Source: JAGDZR01 sp049115695 (GTDB lineage: Bacteria; Bacteroidota; Bacteroidia; Cytophagales; Cyclobacteriaceae). From it: 64,000 bases of DNA. Positions 17,494 through 27,816 of the stretch are shown in pieces; positions within the stretch are counted from its first letter, which is position 1; every line of letters begins with the position of its first letter. Where the stretch lies: contig JAGDZR010000006.1 of NCBI GenBank assembly GCA_049115695.1, positions 124,001 to 188,000 of the forward strand, given 5' to 3'. The translations under genes were made by a program, and so were the position numbers. A model generated the notes under the pieces. It searched no databases and was not told where the DNA came from. It was given only the letters and a program-made list of their open reading frames with translations.

Positions 17494-18289
17494 AGTCAAC
17501 AACCCGCTTCCAATCATTTTCAAAGGCCCCACTGATATCATCCAATGCCGATGGTTCAATCAAATCTTCATTTGGTATCCAACTCTCAGGAAACAATGCT
17601 GCTGCATACATCACAAGATGAAAAAACGCCCACCAGGGACGATAGCTCAGCCAATGCCATATTTTGTTCTTTTTTTCCCTTGGAACAAATCTGACAAACC
17701 GTCGGCAAAATGACCTCAGCACCACTAACTGCTTATTTGAATAACTTTTATGAACAACATCCAGCGAGATCTCAGCCTGAGTATAGGATGTTCCTGTAAA
17801 CACACTCAACCTATCAATGGTCGCCCATGGCTCTTCCTTGAGCTCATCATAAAGCAGCACCAAAGGAGGGTGCTTGCAACATCGCTTGATGATTTCAATT
17901 TTCGGAAAGAATAACAAATCCTTTTTCTTCCAAAAGCCAGTATCACGCAAGTTGAAGAACTGATCAAAATCCCAATACCATCCATTTTTTACATAGCGCC
18001 GATACTGAGAAGCAATCCAGCTATCATGCCTTCTCAAAAGTACAATGATTTTGGTTTGAGGAAAGGTCTCGGTAAACCATTTCACCTCTCGATCAAATTG
18101 CAAATCAAATTCTCGCGAAACGAGGTATTTGCCTGGTCCCTTCTGATTGATGATTTGTTTTGAGCGCTTGTATTGACTGGTTGGGATATAGTGTATCCCC
18201 TTGAGTTTTGGAAACACACTGTGTTGGAGAAATGTTGAAGCTACTTTTCCCAATCCAACATGAAAGAATATTTCAGTCTCTCCGCTCAT
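17474..18289 (-). CDS. Sulfotransferase-like protein
   Basis: The 271-residue protein has a P-loop-like 5'-phosphosulfate motif GLGKVASTFLQ (about residues 12-22) and a 3'-phosphate motif KIIVLLRRHDSWIASQYRRY (about 79-98), so it is probably a PAPS-dependent sulfotransferase. It is not in a glycan operon here; its neighbour is the RAYT. Its last residues (SASAE) are coded by the REP hairpin ACTCAGC/GCTGAGT, so the C-terminus seems to have been rewritten by REP insertion. Confidence 0.75.
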   Translation of the reverse strand: MSGETEIFFHVGLGKVASTFLQHSVFPKLKGIHYIPTSQYKRSKQIINQKGPGKYLVSREFDLQFDREVKWFTETFPQTKIIVLLRRHDSWIASQYRRYVKNGWYWDFDQFFNLRDTGFWKKKDLLFFPKIEIIKRCCKHPPLVLLYDELKEEPWATIDRLSVFTGTSYTQAEISLDVVHKSYSNKQLVVLRSFCRRFVRFVPREKKNKIWHWLSYRPWWAFFHLVMYAAALFPESWIPNEDLIEPSALDDISGAFENDWKRVVDYSASAE

Positions 18290-18444
18290 CTGCCAGCAAA
18301 CATATACTTTCTCCCTTCCTTGTGAAAGACGTCAGCATACACTGTCGTGTGAATTTTGTTCATTACTCACACTCTTTGAACTTTCTTATTCTTTGAATCA
18401 AACAACTGCTTGCAGCACCCCTTTGAAAATTCTAGCTTTGCGAA

Positions 18445-20715
18445 ATGTCCAATTCTCCTCAGGCAGAGTACCTCAACTCACTTAATCCTCCGCAATACGA
18501 AGGCACTGTCAATATTGGTGGCCCAACCATGATTATCGCTGGTGCGGGATCAGGCAAAACTCGTGTATTGACATTAAGAATTGCACACTTGATGGATACT
18601 CATAATGTGGATCCTTTCAATATCCTGGCACTGACTTTTACCAATAAAGCAGCCCGCGAAATGCGCAATAGGATTGAAACCGTTGTGGGGCCTGACGCAC
18701 GGAATCTGTGGATGGGCACCTTTCACTCCGTATTTGCCAGGATCTTACGGGCCGAAGCTGAGCGATTGGGCTATACCAACAACTTCACCATCTACGATAC
18801 AGATGATTCCAAGCAGTTGATCAAAATCATCGTCAAAGAACTCAATCTGGACGACAAGCTGTACAAGCCCAATGTCGTGTTCAATCGTATCTCAGGCGCA
18901 AAGAACAGGCTGATTCATTGGCAGCAATACATCAATGATCCTGTCTTCATGGAGGACGACTTGGCCAACCAACGTCCCGAAATGGGGCGTATTTACAAAA
19001 TCTATGCTGAGCGTTGTTTTAAAGCTAATGCAATGGATTTTGATGATCTGCTGTTCAACACCAACGTGTTGTTCCAAGAGCACCTGGATGTATTGAACAA
19101 ATACCAACACAGGTTTCACTATGTGTTGATTGATGAGTTTCAGGATACCAATATCTCCCAATACATGATTGCCAAAAAGTTGGCGGCAGTTCGTCAAAAT
19201 ATCTGCGTAGTGGGTGATGATGCACAAAGTATTTATGCCTTTAGAGGAGCGGACATTCAAAACATTCTCAACTTCGAACGGGACTATCCGGATCTGAAGA
19301 TCATCAAACTGGAGCAAAACTATCGTTCGACCAAAACGATCGTTGATGCTGCCAACTCGGTGATCAACAAGAACACCGCTCAGCTCAAGAAAAATATCTG
19401 GACCGACAATGATAATGGTGACCTGATCCAGTTGATCAAGGCAACTTCAGATAATGAAGAAGGGAAATTGGTGGCCTCCTCTATTTTCGAAGAGAAAATG
19501 CAGCATCAGCTTCCCAATAGTGATTTTGCGATTCTCTACCGAACCAACAGCCAGTCTCGCGCTATGGAAGAAGCCTTGCGTAGGAACAATATCAAATACA
19601 GAATCGTCGGTGGTCTATCATTTTATCAGCGAAAGGAGATCAAGGACCTGATTGCGTACATTCGATTCGTGCTCAACCAGGATGACGAAACCTCCATGCG
19701 TCGGATCATCAACCTACCCAAACGGGGCATTGGGCCTGGGACCATTGAAAAGTTGGTGGTTGCTGCAACCGAAAATAACATTTCCATTTGGGATACCATT
19801 CAGCAAGCTAAGTCCTACCTGGGAGGTAGAGGTGCTACACAGGTCGAAAACTTCGCTACCCTCATTAAGAGTTTCAAATTGACAATGGAGAAGAAGGATG
19901 CTTATGATGCAGCTTCCCTCATTGCCAAAAACTCCGGTATCCTCAAAGAGCTATATGAAGACAAGACGGTCGAAGGGCTCAGTCGTTATGAAAACGTCCA
20001 GGAATTGCTCAATGCCATTAAAGAGTTTACTGACGATCAGGATAGAGAAGACAGAAGTCTAAGTGCCTTCTTGCAGGAAGTTGCCCTGCTCACTGATGAG
20101 GATCGTAGTGAAGATTCAGATGATACAGTTACGCTGATGACTATCCACATGGCAAAAGGCCTGGAGTTCAATAACGTCTATATCGTTGGCCTTGAAGAAT
20201 CCCTGTTCCCGTCACAAATGATGTTAGGAAGTCGGGCGGACCTTGAAGAAGAGAGACGATTATTTTATGTAGCGATTACAAGAGCCAAACAGAAGCTGAA
20301 TTTCAGCTATGCACTCAACCGATATCGATATGGCCAGTTTAACTCTTGCGAACCCAGCAGATTCCTTGATGAGGTAGACCCTCAATACATCAGTGTCAAT
20401 CGTAAATGGTCTAACAGTCAACCTGTAACGCCTTCCGGGAATTACTTTGCCAAAAATTTCGTCAAACAAAATACAACAACTCCTGCCAAAAAAATTTCTG
20501 CCCCACCCAAGCATACACCCAGCTCCGACTTTCAGCCAAGCGACACCAGTAACCTGGTAACAGGCATGCGCGTGGAACATCCAAAGTTCGGATTCGGAGA
20601 AGTGTCCCACATTGATGATCAGGGGACCAATCGCAAAGCCAAGGTACTGTTCGAAAAAGCTGGTGAAAAAACACTACTACTTTCCTTTGCCAAATTGAGA
20701 ATACTGGAGAAATAG
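18445..20715 (+). CDS. UvrD/PcrA-type ATP-dependent DNA helicase
   Basis: The 756-residue superfamily 1 helicase has motif I AGAGSGKTR (about 32-40), TFTNKAAREM (Ia), motif II LIDEFQDTN (about 228-236), GDDAQSIYAFRGA (III), EQNYRS (IV), and motifs V/VI in TIHMAKGLEF and FYVAITRAK. A linker and a C-terminal domain follow (GMRVEHPKFGFGEV, about 708-721), as in PcrA. Such enzymes unwind DNA 3'-5' in repair and in removal of RNA polymerase or RecA. It stands alone. Confidence 0.95.
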   Translation: MSNSPQAEYLNSLNPPQYEGTVNIGGPTMIIAGAGSGKTRVLTLRIAHLMDTHNVDPFNILALTFTNKAAREMRNRIETVVGPDARNLWMGTFHSVFARILRAEAERLGYTNNFTIYDTDDSKQLIKIIVKELNLDDKLYKPNVVFNRISGAKNRLIHWQQYINDPVFMEDDLANQRPEMGRIYKIYAERCFKANAMDFDDLLFNTNVLFQEHLDVLNKYQHRFHYVLIDEFQDTNISQYMIAKKLAAVRQNICVVGDDAQSIYAFRGADIQNILNFERDYPDLKIIKLEQNYRSTKTIVDAANSVINKNTAQLKKNIWTDNDNGDLIQLIKATSDNEEGKLVASSIFEEKMQHQLPNSDFAILYRTNSQSRAMEEALRRNNIKYRIVGGLSFYQRKEIKDLIAYIRFVLNQDDETSMRRIINLPKRGIGPGTIEKLVVAATENNISIWDTIQQAKSYLGGRGATQVENFATLIKSFKLTMEKKDAYDAASLIAKNSGILKELYEDKTVEGLSRYENVQELLNAIKEFTDDQDREDRSLSAFLQEVALLTDEDRSEDSDDTVTLMTIHMAKGLEFNNVYIVGLEESLFPSQMMLGSRADLEEERRLFYVAITRAKQKLNFSYALNRYRYGQFNSCEPSRFLDEVDPQYISVNRKWSNSQPVTPSGNYFAKNFVKQNTTTPAKKISAPPKHTPSSDFQPSDTSNLVTGMRVEHPKFGFGEVSHIDDQGTNRKAKVLFEKAGEKTLLLSFAKLRILEK

Positions 20716-20836
20716 ACATCAAAAGATATCTATTAGCCAATAGGCATTCCAACAAATCACCTAAAAGTCCAATTTTTTTGAAGTGATTTTGTATTTCTTT
20801 GGTATATTGAAATAACCAATTAAAAAAATAATCGCT

Positions 20837-21106
20837 ATGTCAATTCTAATGAAAGACTTTGTCCCCGAAAAGAAAAAGGGAGGCATGTTCAAGTCTGGAT
20901 CGATTCAACATTTTGATGAGGTGGTTGCTACCTTCAATGAGTGGGTGGTTGCAAATCCAACTCACAATATTGTTAGCGTGGAAACTGTCCTACTTCCCAA
21001 CATACATGACAAACAGGAAGAAGGTAGCCAGGATACTGAATTATGGACAGGAGGAGAGTCAAGTTCTCAATGGTATCAGATCATCAGAGCTTGGTATCGA
21101 GAATAA
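20837..21106 (+). CDS. Small conserved hypothetical protein
   Basis: The 89-residue soluble protein has the segments FDEVVATFNEWVVANP and NIVSVETVLLPNI, and ends in Trp-rich SSQWYQIIRAWY. I do not recognise a family. It starts 121 bp after the helicase and ends 38 bp before the FAN1-like gene, and may be cotranscribed with the latter. The codon use and the sharp start support a real gene. Confidence 0.65.
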   Translation: MSILMKDFVPEKKKGGMFKSGSIQHFDEVVATFNEWVVANPTHNIVSVETVLLPNIHDKQEEGSQDTELWTGGESSSQWYQIIRAWYRE

Positions 21107-21144
21107 TTACAAACATTCCTTCCGGTTTGAACAAATTTACCTAA

Positions 21145-22779
21145 ATGGCTGACGAAAAACCGGAAAAGGTAATCTTACCCGATAAATACTATCACACCTA
21201 TTTCTGTGATTTACTAAGGTTTGTTCAGAAGTATTCTGGTCACTTGCTGGATGCGCCTGATCATTCATTCTTGGTAACTTTTGGCACGCTATCTGAAGCG
21301 GCTCAGTGCACGTTTATACGTATGTGCAATCGAAAAGGAATCTATTTCAGACCTTCCAAATTTGCCTATAGCGAAATAGACGACATTCCGGCCGCCTTTA
21401 AGGCGTTAAAAGCCTTTCAATTCATCAAAGAGGACCTGGATGAAGATCCAGCCATTATTAGCCTTTTCACCAAAGCAGAGCTAATCAAAGCCTTCCCTGA
21501 TCTCGAACTCAAGGCACTCAAAAAAGATGAAATCTACAATATTCTACTCGAGGAGCCTTACGCGAAAAAGCTACAAGATTTTGATCCAATCGTGCAGCTG
21601 GAACGACAGGACCAAGTTGAGTTTCTAAAAATGCTCTACTTCGGATCCTACGGCAAGCCCATGACCGAATTTGTCGTGCGGGACGTTGGGCACGTCCAGC
21701 TTGAGGACCTGGATGAGACCAAATTTACAGCCGCATTTGAAAGCAGAGAAGAGGCCTTAGCTGTGTTTGAAATTTCCCAACTGTCCAGAGCTGTCTACGT
21801 TGGTTTGGAGATGATTGGTGGGATCGGAGTACACGAAGCGCTACTAGAAATTGACTGGGAAAGATTGTGCAAACATGACCGTGCTCAGCGTGTTGCCAAC
21901 CGGATCTTTGAAAACCTGGGCATGCAACTGGAACGGGAAAAACTCCCTGAAGAAGCCATGTTCTACTATGAGCGATCAACCAAACATCCGGCCAGGGAAA
22001 GATTGATTCGACTTATGGATCATCAAGGAGAGACTGAGAAAGCCGTAAAACTTGCCGAACATATCCAGGAAGATTATTGGAATGCCAGTGAACGACTATT
22101 TGCCAAAGACTTTCTGAATCGACCCAACATACGTATCAATCGAAGCACATCGCGCAAACTATCGGAGGCAACTTCAATTGAATTTGAGCATGACCCTGTG
22201 CAACATGTCGAAGATCAATCATTGGCATACTTCGCTAGGCAAGGATTTGAAGGTGTTCACGGCGAAAATTACATCTGGAGAAATTTGTTTGGGCTGATGC
22301 TCTGGGAAGAACTATTCAATCAGGATCTTGGTAAATTCCATAATCCACTACAACGGCGTTCTGCGGATCTTTACGACAATACATTTTTCAAAAACCATAA
22401 AGACCACCTTGATCAAAAACGAGCATCCCTCTCTACGAGTCAAAAGTGGCTGAAGCAGGTCAACAAAACCTTCACTGAGAAATATGGCAAGGCCAATTCG
22501 TTTGTATACTGGTATGACGAAATGATGGTGCCGGTGGAAAAACTTATCTCATCCATCAAAGTATCTGCCCTATGGGATATACTATTTGAAATAGCTAAAA
22601 ACCCAAAAGACAACTCTGCCGGATTTCCTGATTTACTGATATGGAATGAAAAGGAATATCGGCTGTGTGAGATCAAATCGCCAAACGATCACCTCTCAGC
22701 TCAGCAACTGTTTTGGCTGGACTTCATGCAGGAAAGAGGGATCAATGCAGAGATAGTAAGGGTGAAGTACATTTTCTGA
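21145..22779 (+). CDS. FAN1-like nuclease (VRR-NUC domain)
   Basis: The 544-residue protein has an N-terminal FAN1-type HTH region (FLVTFGTLSEAAQCTFIRMCNRKG, about 45-70), a middle helical TPR-like part (about 225-320) and a C-terminal VRR-NUC domain with the PD-(D/E)xK signature GFPDLLIW...LCEIKSPNDHLS (about 490-520). FAN1 proteins are structure-specific nucleases acting on DNA flaps and crosslinks. Bacterial homologues are known, and length and order fit. Confidence 0.85.
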   Translation: MADEKPEKVILPDKYYHTYFCDLLRFVQKYSGHLLDAPDHSFLVTFGTLSEAAQCTFIRMCNRKGIYFRPSKFAYSEIDDIPAAFKALKAFQFIKEDLDEDPAIISLFTKAELIKAFPDLELKALKKDEIYNILLEEPYAKKLQDFDPIVQLERQDQVEFLKMLYFGSYGKPMTEFVVRDVGHVQLEDLDETKFTAAFESREEALAVFEISQLSRAVYVGLEMIGGIGVHEALLEIDWERLCKHDRAQRVANRIFENLGMQLEREKLPEEAMFYYERSTKHPARERLIRLMDHQGETEKAVKLAEHIQEDYWNASERLFAKDFLNRPNIRINRSTSRKLSEATSIEFEHDPVQHVEDQSLAYFARQGFEGVHGENYIWRNLFGLMLWEELFNQDLGKFHNPLQRRSADLYDNTFFKNHKDHLDQKRASLSTSQKWLKQVNKTFTEKYGKANSFVYWYDEMMVPVEKLISSIKVSALWDILFEIAKNPKDNSAGFPDLLIWNEKEYRLCEIKSPNDHLSAQQLFWLDFMQERGINAEIVRVKYIF

Positions 22780-22782
22780 TCG

Positions 22783-22801
22783 GAGCATAGCGAAGAATCT
22801 A
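22783..22801 (+). repeat. Solitary half copy of the dispersed core repeat
   Basis: GGAGCATAGCGAAGAATCT, immediately after the FAN1-like stop codon, equals the second half of the core that dominates 8345-13360. It shows that the repeat is dispersed rather than confined to the TA tract. Confidence 0.75.
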
Positions 22802-22868
22802 CTCATGGTGCAGTCCAACAAAAAACAGATTTCGACAAGCTCAATCTGACATAAGACCAAAATACTAG

Positions 22869-23315
22869 TTAATCAGAAATCTTTTTCAACGAAAGCGCAT
22901 TAATACAATACCTCAACCCGCTGGGCGCAGGTCCATCTGGAAATACATGACCCAAGTGTGCATCACAAACATTGCAACAAGCCTCAATTCGTACCATTCC
23001 ATAACTACTATCACTAAAATGTGCCACATGAGCCGGATCCACTGGTTGCGTAAAAGAAGGCCAGCCGGTTCCACTTTCAAACTTTTCGGTTGCATCAAAC
23101 AACTCGGTTTGACAGCAGGCGCAAGCGTATTTTCCAGGCTCAAACAACCCGCACATTTCAGAACTATGCGCCCGCTCCGTGCCTTTCAATCTTGCAATCT
23201 GGAAGACCTCAGAGGAGAGTTCTGTTTTCCACTCCTCCTCCGATTTTTGAATTTTCCGAGGAGGTTCAACATTCTTTCGATCTGAATGCTGCATGATGTA
23301 ATTCCAATCAATCAT
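22869..23315 (-). CDS. msrB: Peptide-methionine (R)-S-oxide reductase
   Basis: The 148-residue protein has all MsrB landmarks: zinc ligands CACC (Cys65, Cys68) and CNVC (Cys114, Cys117), SGTGWPSF (about 81-88), HLGHVFPDGP (about 120-129) and the catalytic Cys137 in RYCIN. It reduces methionine-R-sulfoxide in proteins. No signal peptide is seen, so it is cytoplasmic. It is the 3' neighbour of the SLC13 transporter on the same strand. Confidence 0.95.
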   Translation of the reverse strand: MIDWNYIMQHSDRKNVEPPRKIQKSEEEWKTELSSEVFQIARLKGTERAHSSEMCGLFEPGKYACACCQTELFDATEKFESGTGWPSFTQPVDPAHVAHFSDSSYGMVRIEACCNVCDAHLGHVFPDGPAPSGLRYCINALSLKKISD

Positions 23316-23396
23316 ATCTTTTCGACTATTCTACTAATGTAAGGCTAAATCACATTATAAATAGGATCGGAAATTAAATCGAAACCAATGTGAACA

Positions 23397-24869
23397 CTAT
23401 AACCAAAAACCAATGATGCCTTTTCCGAGCATGATCATAATGGCTGCTATCACCCCAACAATGCCACCTACTACGGTAAAATCTTTGGTAGATAATACTC
23501 CTTTCGCATAAGCAATGGCGTTTGGAGGTGTACTGATAGGCAAGGCCATCGCCATACTGGCTGCCAGGGCAACACCTAACCCAATTTCAATGGAGAGTTT
23601 CTCATCACCAGGAGCTAGCGCTGTAGCAAAACTGATTCCCAATGGGATCAATAAGTTAGAGGCTGCAGTGTTGGACATAAATGTACTCAGCACTATGGTT
23701 GTCACAATCAATATGGGATATATCAAATCCAGATTGGCCGGAATGATGCCAACGACAATCTCATCAAGACCTGTCTGTTTCATACCTGTACCGAGCGCAA
23801 TACCCCCGGCGATCAGGATGAGAATGTGCCATTCCAAAGAGTTAATGTCGGATCGTCGGATCAGTCCGGTAGAAGTAAACGCTACAACCGGGAACAGGGC
23901 AGTAACCGCCGTTGGTAAACCATGCCAGGCATCAGACAGCCAGAGCAAAATAGTAATAATAAAGACCACCATCACAAAAAAACCTCTTCCATCTATTTTA
24001 TGATTTTCTGGTCTCAGAGATAGGTTCGCCTCTTTGGGTTTATAAAACAGCCACACCAATCCCCAGACTACAAATAACATGATCACCATCAATGGCATAG
24101 CAATGAGAATCCATTTCAGGAAACTTATTTCAATGCCCATGTTTTTCAAAAAACCAACCGCTACAGCATTTGGAGGAGATGCAATTGGAGTTCCCAGGCC
24201 TCCTACATTGGCTGCAAATGGAATGGCAATGACCAGTGCTTTCTTGAAAGGATCTCCCTGTGGAATCTGATGCAGCAATGGAGCAGTCAGGGCGATCATC
24301 ATGGCAGTGGTCGCTGTATTACTCATCCACATACTGAACACTGCCGTAATTGCCATCAACCCAAACAAAACAATGGCAGGTTTGGATCCGAAAATTTTCA
24401 GAATATTACTTGCCAGTGCCTTGTCTATTCCTTCCTTCACAGAAGCCTGTGCTAGAATGAACCCGCCCAAAAACAGGAATATGACCGGATTGGCCATGGG
24501 GTTAAGAAAAGTATTGTAGTTAGGACTTTCTCCAGCCTCAAAACCCAGTCCATCCCAGCCTCCGGGATTGGATAACAGGATAATCTCCAAACTGATGACT
24601 AAAAAAGCTGTCGCGAAAAGCGGCAGTGCCTCTGAAACCCATAACAAACCCGCAATCACGAAAATACCAGACATGAGAGCGGCTTCATTGGGAACTACAC
24701 CCCATAACGCGAAGACTACCAGCGCACTGATGGCTACCGATCCGAAAAATAGCGCCACATATTTTAGATTCAATCGTGACCTGAGACCTGATAGTTGTTG
24801 TAGTTTTTGAAGGTGTTTAAACTCTTCCCGGACTTTTCTAAAATTAAAATAACGCATAATTCCCCGCAA
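23397..24869 (-). CDS. SLC13/DASS-family sodium-anion symporter
   Basis: The 490-residue membrane protein has two inverted repeats with the signature SNT motifs (MSNTATTAMM near residue 184 and MSNTAASNLL near 395) and partner motifs GTPIASPPNAVAVG (about 226-239) and ISTPPNAIAY (about 447). DASS/SLC13 proteins import dicarboxylates, sulfate or phosphate with sodium. Sulfate would suit a sulfotransferase-rich genome, but the sequence does not decide the substrate. Confidence 0.88.
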   Translation of the reverse strand: MRGIMRYFNFRKVREEFKHLQKLQQLSGLRSRLNLKYVALFFGSVAISALVVFALWGVVPNEAALMSGIFVIAGLLWVSEALPLFATAFLVISLEIILLSNPGGWDGLGFEAGESPNYNTFLNPMANPVIFLFLGGFILAQASVKEGIDKALASNILKIFGSKPAIVLFGLMAITAVFSMWMSNTATTAMMIALTAPLLHQIPQGDPFKKALVIAIPFAANVGGLGTPIASPPNAVAVGFLKNMGIEISFLKWILIAMPLMVIMLFVVWGLVWLFYKPKEANLSLRPENHKIDGRGFFVMVVFIITILLWLSDAWHGLPTAVTALFPVVAFTSTGLIRRSDINSLEWHILILIAGGIALGTGMKQTGLDEIVVGIIPANLDLIYPILIVTTIVLSTFMSNTAASNLLIPLGISFATALAPGDEKLSIEIGLGVALAASMAMALPISTPPNAIAYAKGVLSTKDFTVVGGIVGVIAAIMIMLGKGIIGFWL

Positions 24870-25033
24870 TCATTAAATACGCCGCATAGTTAACCCAATG
24901 CGAAGTTTATAACCAAATTTATTTTCAATGACAAAAATGATAAAAAACAGGTTCTTTTTGTTGCGAGATTCGTAATACTATGTACATTGACAATTCCGAT
25001 CATTATCTTGTATTCGCATAACAAAGTCACGAT

Positions 25034-26305
25034 ATGAACATACTCATGCTTGGATGGGAGTACCCCCCAAAACACACCGGAGGATTAGGTATTGCAACTC
25101 AGGAACTTGCCAGAGCATTGGTAAAATCCGGGCACAACGTAACCTTCATGATCCCAAAGTATGATCCGGAATCTGGCAATGACATCAACGTAGTTGATGC
25201 TTCGTCTCTTAGCCCCGATTTCAAAAAATGGATGAAGAAAGAGCAACACGTCAAAAAAATCAAGTTCCTTGAAATTGGCACAAGTCTGTTACCCTACTTG
25301 CCTCCGCGCACCTTTGAATCAACGCGTGAAGAAGTGCACACATCTTTTACAGATACAGAAATATCTGATTTGCTTAAGGAAATAAAACTGACCGGGACTT
25401 ATGGAGAAAATCTTCACGGAGAAATCAGGAAGTTCGCATTGCTAGTTGCTGAGTATGCCAGCCAACATGAATTTGATCTGGTCCATTCACACGACTGGAT
25501 GACCTTCCCGGCTGCCACAGTTGTCAAAGAGCTGACGAAAATACCGATGATAGCTCATGTGCATAGTACCGAGTTTGATCGCAATGGTGCGCATGTCAAT
25601 GAAGATATTATGCAGATTGAAGCCGATGGACTGAAAGCTGCGGATGTCATCCTAACGGTCAGTTCCACTCAAAAACGACTCATTCATGAGCGCTATGGCA
25701 TAGACAACAACCAAATGGAGGTGGTGCCAAACGTGAAACCTTCATCTAAAGCGAAAAGAGCTGAGAATAAACAAGGTCCGAGGGTCGGTTTCTTTGGCAG
25801 GATGGTAGACCAAAAAGGACCTGGTAGATTTGTTGACATAGCGCATGAACTTCATCAGCGAATTCCCAATATGTCCTTTATCATGGTCGGCGATGGATAT
25901 TTACTTCCAACAGTACTTGATAAAATAAAACGAACGAACCTTAACAGCCATTTTACATTAACCGGATTCCTGCATCAGGACCTTGCGTTGGACAAAATGT
26001 CGACTTGCGATGTGGTGGTTATGCCATCCAATAGTGAACCCTTTGGTCTGGTAGCACTTGAAGCAGCGTCAATCGGTGTACCTGTTGTAATCTCCGATCA
26101 TGCAGGTGTTAATGAATTTCTACCTTCTTTAGTTAAAGTACCAAAATGGGACACGTTTACCTTTTCCAATAAAATCCAGGAGTTGATTGATAACCCATCG
26201 ATGAATCATGATTTGGGGCAGCAATTAAAAAAGGAGACCTCAAAACTCGACTGGAAATATATCCTGCCCAAAATCACCAGCATCTATCAAAATCTAAACG
26301 TCTAG
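25034..26305 (+). CDS. Glycosyltransferase family 4 (glycogen synthase-like N-domain)
   Basis: The 423-residue GT-B enzyme begins MNILMLGWEYPPKHTGGLG, a starch-synthase-like donor-site start, and has the GT4 C-domain with VGFFGRMVDQKG (about 256-267) and the E-x7-E motif in SNSEPFGLVALEAASIGVP (about 334-352). It transfers a sugar from a nucleotide donor in the cytoplasm. It is divergent from the SLC13 gene and not in a glycan operon. Confidence 0.87.
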   Translation: MNILMLGWEYPPKHTGGLGIATQELARALVKSGHNVTFMIPKYDPESGNDINVVDASSLSPDFKKWMKKEQHVKKIKFLEIGTSLLPYLPPRTFESTREEVHTSFTDTEISDLLKEIKLTGTYGENLHGEIRKFALLVAEYASQHEFDLVHSHDWMTFPAATVVKELTKIPMIAHVHSTEFDRNGAHVNEDIMQIEADGLKAADVILTVSSTQKRLIHERYGIDNNQMEVVPNVKPSSKAKRAENKQGPRVGFFGRMVDQKGPGRFVDIAHELHQRIPNMSFIMVGDGYLLPTVLDKIKRTNLNSHFTLTGFLHQDLALDKMSTCDVVVMPSNSEPFGLVALEAASIGVPVVISDHAGVNEFLPSLVKVPKWDTFTFSNKIQELIDNPSMNHDLGQQLKKETSKLDWKYILPKITSIYQNLNV

Positions 26306-26376
26306 GCCCCAGCCATACAAATGCCTGTCTCGGTCTGAGAAAATTGTGTTAATTTTTCGCCTCGCAACTAGCGCTT

Positions 26377-27816
26377 ATGACGGAACGTAAAGACCCCACA
26401 CTACTTCAAGCATTAATTCCTGTTCTATTTCTCATTGTCCTGCTCTCAATCAACGTGGGTATTTTCAAGGATAGTGCACTGGATGGATCCAATCAAATTG
26501 TGTTGATTTTTAGTGCTGCCGTAGCGGCAATCGTAGCAGCCAGACTAGGTTTCAAATGGCTTGAACTAAGAAAGGGCATTGTGAAAAGTATCAGCTCCGC
26601 TATGAGTTCCATTCTGATTCTTCTTTTGATTGGTGCCTTGACCGGCACCTGGTTGCTAAGCGGCGTTGTGCCAGCCATGATCTATTACGGTTTGCAAATT
26701 CTGAACCCTACAATATTTCTCTTCGCGGCTTGCATCGTTTGCGCGATTGTATCCATTGCAACGGGTAGTAGCTGGACAACCGCTGCAACGGTTGGCATTG
26801 CACTAATTGGAATAGGGAAAACACTTGGCCTTTCAGAAGGCATGATTGCAGGGGCCGTCCTGTCAGGCGCCTATTTTGGGGATAAAATGTCTCCACTATC
26901 TGACACAACGAATCTAGCTCCAGCTATGGCGGGTACAGATTTGTTTACACATATCAGATATATGACGATTACGACTATTCCATCGATTACAATAACCTTG
27001 GTCATATTTCTAATCATTGGCTTCTTTGGAACTTCAGAGAAACCCGTTGAAACCGACCTCATCTTAAAGGCGATTGAAGATAGATTTTATATCAGTGGAG
27101 TGCTATTTCTGGTTCCCGCGGCAGTCGTTTTTCTGATTACCAGAAAAGTAGCAGCCATTCCATCATTGTTAGTAGGTATTCTACTGGGTGCTTTATTTGC
27201 CATCATCTTTCAACCAGATCTTGTTGCCCATATAGGTGGTGGCAAAGGAGTCACTGCGCAATACATTGGCATCATGAAATCCATGTATGGTAAGATTGGC
27301 ATTGAAACGACCGATCCGATGATCAATGAGCTTCTTCAGTCGAAAGGAATGGGTGGCATGCTTAGCACGATTTGGCTGATCCTCTCAGCAATGGTATTCG
27401 GGGGAGTAATGGAAACGGCAGGATTCCTAAGGGTCATTGCCCAGTCGATTCTAAAATTGGTAAACTCTACTGGCTCGCTGATCACTTCAACGGTTGGAAC
27501 ATGTGTATTTTTCAATATCACAGCATCAGATCAATACCTGGCCATTGTTGTACCGGGCCGGATGTATGCGGATATCTATCGAGACAAAAAGCTAGCCCCT
27601 GAAAACCTGAGCAGATCACTGGAGGATTCTGGAACAGTAACATCAGTACTTATTCCATGGAACACGTGTGGTGCCTATCATTCGTCAGTACTTAACGTAA
27701 GTACTTTGACCTATTTACCCTATTGCTTCTTTAACATCATTAGCCCAATAATGAGTATATTCATGGCCTACGCTGGCATAAAGATCAAAAAGCTGGTAAC
27801 GACTGAGAAAGCATGA
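26377..27816 (+). CDS. nhaC: NhaC-family Na+/H+ antiporter
   Basis: The 479-residue protein has about 12 membrane helices and NhaC-family motifs: ATGSSWTTAATVGIALIGIG, GAYFGDKMSPLSDTTNLAPA (about 168-187) and VIPWNTCGAYHS near residue 430 (here LIPWNTCGAYHS). It extrudes sodium in exchange for protons. The following exonuclease gene overlaps its stop by 4 nt. Confidence 0.92.
   Translation: MTERKDPTLLQALIPVLFLIVLLSINVGIFKDSALDGSNQIVLIFSAAVAAIVAARLGFKWLELRKGIVKSISSAMSSILILLLIGALTGTWLLSGVVPAMIYYGLQILNPTIFLFAACIVCAIVSIATGSSWTTAATVGIALIGIGKTLGLSEGMIAGAVLSGAYFGDKMSPLSDTTNLAPAMAGTDLFTHIRYMTITTIPSITITLVIFLIIGFFGTSEKPVETDLILKAIEDRFYISGVLFLVPAAVVFLITRKVAAIPSLLVGILLGALFAIIFQPDLVAHIGGGKGVTAQYIGIMKSMYGKIGIETTDPMINELLQSKGMGGMLSTIWLILSAMVFGGVMETAGFLRVIAQSILKLVNSTGSLITSTVGTCVFFNITASDQYLAIVVPGRMYADIYRDKKLAPENLSRSLEDSGTVTSVLIPWNTCGAYHSSVLNVSTLTYLPYCFFNIISPIMSIFMAYAGIKIKKLVTTEKA

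Noticed and set aside
25034..26305. Glycogen synthase
   Set aside because: The N-terminus resembles GlgA, but the length and GT4-type C-domain fit a general GT4 enzyme and no glycogen genes are nearby.
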